Shown piece after piece: positions 61,533 to 64,000 of a stretch of DNA of 64,000 nucleotides. A program made the position numbers and the translations under genes. Source of the DNA: Corynebacterium epidermidicanis. GTDB taxonomy: Bacteria; Actinomycetota; Actinomycetes; Mycobacteriales; Mycobacteriaceae. Each line of letters opens with the position of its first letter. The stretch's first letter is position 1. Location: contig NZ_CP011541.1 of assembly GCF_001021025.1 (NCBI RefSeq), forward strand, positions 2,170,001 to 2,234,000. The letters are read 5' to 3'. A model generated the notes under the pieces. The model saw only the letters and a list, made by a program, of their open reading frames with translations. It was not told the origin of the DNA and did not search any database.

Positions 61533-61688
61533 GTTGGTGTCCTTTCCACAAACGAGCATTGCTTAGATGCTCAATCCTACTGGTTGTGCCCGATTCGGCC
61601 CGATTAAATTCATCGGCTTTCAACAATTCCCATCGAATTGACAACGAGCCCACGGGTTGCGCCAACGGGTGATACTTTCGGACGACTC

Positions 61689-63428
61689 TTAAGGACGCGG
61701 AATATTTCGGACGTTGGACTTCGCCAAATCGAGCATCCGGCCCACGCCTCCGCCGAACACGGTGCGCGTCGCAGCCTTGGAAAAACCAAGGATCTGTTCG
61801 AAAGTGATGTTTGGTGGGATGGATAGCGCATTCGGATCCGTCACGACGTCGACAAGCACCGGCCCATCAAAAGCCAGCGCCTTTTCCAACGTCTTGCGCA
61901 GGTCGCCGGGCTTTTCGACGCGAAACGCCTTGATACCGGCGGCTTCCGCAATGGCGGCGTAGTTGACGCCCTCGTGATCGGTTTCGAACTCGGGGAAGCC
62001 CTGCACCAGCATCTCCAGCTTGACCATGCCAAGGGAGGAGTTGTTGAAGGTCACGATCTTCACCGGCAGCTGGTGCAGCTTGACGGTGAGCAACTCACCG
62101 AGCAGCATGCTCAGACCGCCGTCGCCGGACATGGATATCACCTGGCGGTTGCGGTTAGCTGCCTGCGCGCCGATGGCGTGTGGTAGCGCGTTGGCCATCG
62201 TGCCGTGGCGGAAGGATCCGATAAGTTCGCGTTGCCCGGAGAAATTGTTGATGTAGCGCGCAGCCCACACGTTGCACATGCCGGTGTCCACGGTGAAAAC
62301 AGCGTCATCAGCTGCGAGTTCATCCAACATATCCGCGACCAATTCGGGGTGGATCGGGGTGTGCTTCTGCATCTTGTTGGTGTAGGCCTCGATGACAGTT
62401 TCCAGCTTGCGATGGTGTTCGCGCAGCATCGCATCCAGGAACTTACGGTTAGTCTTTTCTTCCACGTGTGGCAGGATGTTTTCGATCGTGGCTGCCACAT
62501 CGCCCACCACCGGGTGCTTCACGGTGGTGCGTCGGCCGATGGCGGCCGCATTGATGTCGACCTGGGCCACGTTCTTCTTCGGCAGGAACTCCGAGTAAGG
62601 GAAGTCGGTTCCTAGCAGAATGAGCAGGTCAGCGTCGTTGGTGGCATCGTGGCAGGCGCCATAGCCGAGGAGCCCCGACATGCCGACATCGAAGGGGTTG
62701 TCGTGCTGGATGTACATCTTGCCACCCAGCGCGTGCCCCACGGGCGCCTTGATCTTCTCAGCGAGCGCGAGCACTTGTTCCCGGGCATCCTTGCAGCCAG
62801 CGCCACAAAACAGAGCCACCGTGTCGGCCTCATTAATGGCCTTGACTAGGTCCGCCGCCTGGGCTGGGTGCGGGAACACCACCGGTTTATCGACGGCCAC
62901 CTTCGAATTCAAGTAGGTGTCATCCTCCGCATCGCACATCGAAATGTTGCCTGGCAGAACCAGCACAGAAACGCCGTTACCACCCATCGTCGATTGAATT
63001 GCGTGGTGCAGAATCCGGGCGCCCTGGGCTGGGTCATTAACTAACTCGCAGTAGCCGGAACACTCGTTGAAGAGCATCTCTGGATGCGTCTCCTGGAAGA
63101 AGTGCGAGCCGATTTGGGGGCTCGGGATATGGCTGGCGAGCGCCAGTACCTTCGCGCCGTTGCGGTGTGAATCATAAAGCCCCTGGACCAGGTGGGTATT
63201 ACCTGGCCCACAGGAGGCGGCACAGACCGCCAATTCGCCGGTAACCAGTGATTCCGCGCCCGCAGCAAAGGCGGCCGCCTCCTCATTGCGGACGTGGACC
63301 CACTCGATGCTCGATTCCCGGACCGCGTCAGAAATTGGGTTGAGGCTGTCGCCCACCAACCCAAAGATTCGCTTTACACCTTGCTTTTCCAACGCTTGCA
63401 CTAGCTGTGCCGCAAAAGTTTGCGCCAT
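61689..63428 (-). CDS. pqo: Pyruvate:quinone oxidoreductase
   Basis: A 579-residue TPP- and FAD-dependent enzyme that oxidises pyruvate to acetate and CO2 and passes electrons to menaquinone at the membrane surface. It has RNEEAAAFAAGAES with the TPP-activating Glu (about residue 50), CGPGNTHLVQGLYD, and ISMSGDGGLSMLLGELLTVKLHQLPVKIVTFNN (about 425-460), the TPP/Mg motif. The C-terminal 25 residues (TRTVFGGGVGRMLDLAKSNVRN) form the membrane-binding helix. AAGGAG precedes the ATG. The acetate made could be re-used by the CoA-transferase at 3721-5232. Confidence 0.93.
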   Translation of the reverse strand: MAQTFAAQLVQALEKQGVKRIFGLVGDSLNPISDAVRESSIEWVHVRNEEAAAFAAGAESLVTGELAVCAASCGPGNTHLVQGLYDSHRNGAKVLALASHIPSPQIGSHFFQETHPEMLFNECSGYCELVNDPAQGARILHHAIQSTMGGNGVSVLVLPGNISMCDAEDDTYLNSKVAVDKPVVFPHPAQAADLVKAINEADTVALFCGAGCKDAREQVLALAEKIKAPVGHALGGKMYIQHDNPFDVGMSGLLGYGACHDATNDADLLILLGTDFPYSEFLPKKNVAQVDINAAAIGRRTTVKHPVVGDVAATIENILPHVEEKTNRKFLDAMLREHHRKLETVIEAYTNKMQKHTPIHPELVADMLDELAADDAVFTVDTGMCNVWAARYINNFSGQRELIGSFRHGTMANALPHAIGAQAANRNRQVISMSGDGGLSMLLGELLTVKLHQLPVKIVTFNNSSLGMVKLEMLVQGFPEFETDHEGVNYAAIAEAAGIKAFRVEKPGDLRKTLEKALAFDGPVLVDVVTDPNALSIPPNITFEQILGFSKAATRTVFGGGVGRMLDLAKSNVRNIPRP

Positions 63429-63512
63429 CTCTACCTACTCCTTGATTGTTGACTCTTACGCAATCAAGTGTGCGCCTAATCGGGAGATTTCGCCACCGCC
63501 GCCAAGCGCTAC

Positions 63513-63998
63513 CTATAGGTCGAGCTGTAAAATAGCCAGGTCAAGCCGTTGATTATTCTTATCGCCCACGCCGGGGAACAGTCCTACTCGGCGAAAGCCC
63601 AGCTTTTCATGCAGCTTTATCGACGCCACGTTGCCGGCCTCAATATTGGCCAGCATCACTCTCAAACCCTGCTCTCGCGCTTCCGTAATCAGGGACTCCA
63701 TCAAGGATCCCGCGAGCCCCCGCCCATAAAAACCCTCGCGGATATAAACCGAGTTTTCCACCGTGAACCGGTATCCCGCAGCCGGCCGATACTGACCATA
63801 TCCCGCAAAACCCACCACTTGCCCGGAAATTTCCGCGACCAGAACGTGATGGGAGCGCAGCCAATCCTGGCGGTTTTCCACCGTGACCGGCTCTAGCAGC
63901 CAGGATGCCACAGTATTGAGTACAGCATGGTTGAAGATTTCCGCGATCGCCTCAGCATCTGCGAGGGAAGCTGGACGAATCTCAGGGCTTGCAGCCAA
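63513..63998 (-). CDS. Phosphinothricin/methionine-sulfone-type N-acetyltransferase
   Basis: A GNAT protein of about 161 residues of the PAT/MddA group, which acetylates methionine sulfone, methionine sulfoximine or phosphinothricin. It has IRPASLADAEAIAEIFNHAVLNT at the start, FAGYGQYRPAAGYRFTVENSVYIREGFYGRGLAGSLMESLI (about 72-112), with the acetyl-CoA loop and substrate-side YR pair, and MLANIEAGNVASIKLHEKLGFRRVG. The only start in the window is a TTG at 63998, two bases from the edge, so the true start may lie outside. Confidence 0.88.
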   Translation of the reverse strand: MAASPEIRPASLADAEAIAEIFNHAVLNTVASWLLEPVTVENRQDWLRSHHVLVAEISGQVVGFAGYGQYRPAAGYRFTVENSVYIREGFYGRGLAGSLMESLITEAREQGLRVMLANIEAGNVASIKLHEKLGFRRVGLFPGVGDKNNQRLDLAILQLDL

Positions 63999-64000
63999 GT

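Overview
The window is a contiguous piece of a Corynebacterium chromosome (order Mycobacteriales). The evidence is the gene set and its order: mycothiol synthase, an LmeA-type lipid-binding lipoprotein, a DUF3073 protein, meso-diaminopimelate dehydrogenase, pyruvate:quinone oxidoreductase, succinyl-CoA:acetate CoA-transferase, SpaA-type sortase-assembled pili and DtxR-type iron boxes. Much of the order (cysK-cysE, CoA-transferase-dus-phoU-pst, mshD, purM-purF, gpx/nuclease-dctA-ptrB, purC-purB, purD, phoRS, pqo, ddh) resembles what I remember of C. glutamicum, but a pilus island like that of the C. diphtheriae group is present. I cannot name the species from sequence alone.

Layout. 1-3.3 kb: end of cysK, cysE, a small GNAT protein, five tRNA genes (Phe, Asp, Asp, Glu, Lys; all minus strand) with a MITE-like inverted-repeat element between the two tRNA-Asp copies, and a SRPBCC/VOC gene pair. 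3.7-12.3 kb: acetate/succinyl-CoA transferase, dihydrouridine synthase, phoU and the high-affinity phosphate operon pstSCAB behind a candidate PHO box. 12.3-18.5 kb: mycothiol synthase, LmeA-like lipoprotein, a nitrobindin-fold protein, a decayed secreted DUF2599 gene with two nonsense codons, PabC-like lyase, YgfZ-like iron-sulfur factor and DUF3073. 18.5-23.7 kb: purM, purF, a VIT-family iron/manganese transporter with a candidate DtxR box, a sterol-carrier-like protein and a double-hotdog thioesterase. 23.7-34.5 kb: a five-gene pilus operon (shaft pilin, class C sortase, a tip pilin of about 2047 residues, a base pilin with an unusual LAMTG signal, and a second sortase lacking the lid motif). 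34.5-38.6 kb: a long AT-rich promoter region and a large secreted nuclease. 38.6-48 kb: glutathione peroxidase, a DUF2334 protein, dicarboxylate symporter dctA behind a terminator-like leader hairpin, oligopeptidase B, and a DtxR-box iron ABC importer. 47-54 kb: purC, purB, a Ktr/Trk potassium system, purD, a HIT hydrolase and an alpha/beta hydrolase. 54-64 kb: two-component system phoSR, a divergent MerR(TipA)/MFS/TetR resistance-type module, a UMF1 MFS transporter, ddh, pqo and a PAT-like acetyltransferase.

How it fits together. Phosphate homeostasis is represented three times (phoRS regulators, pstSCAB uptake, and a secreted nuclease that could release phosphate from DNA). Purine synthesis genes purM/F/C/B/D are scattered, while purL/Q/S, which I would expect near this place, are absent and the pilus island lies there. 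Iron handling (ABC importer, VIT transporter) carries DtxR-like operators. Coordinates come from reading the sequence; functions are family-level assignments without database searches.
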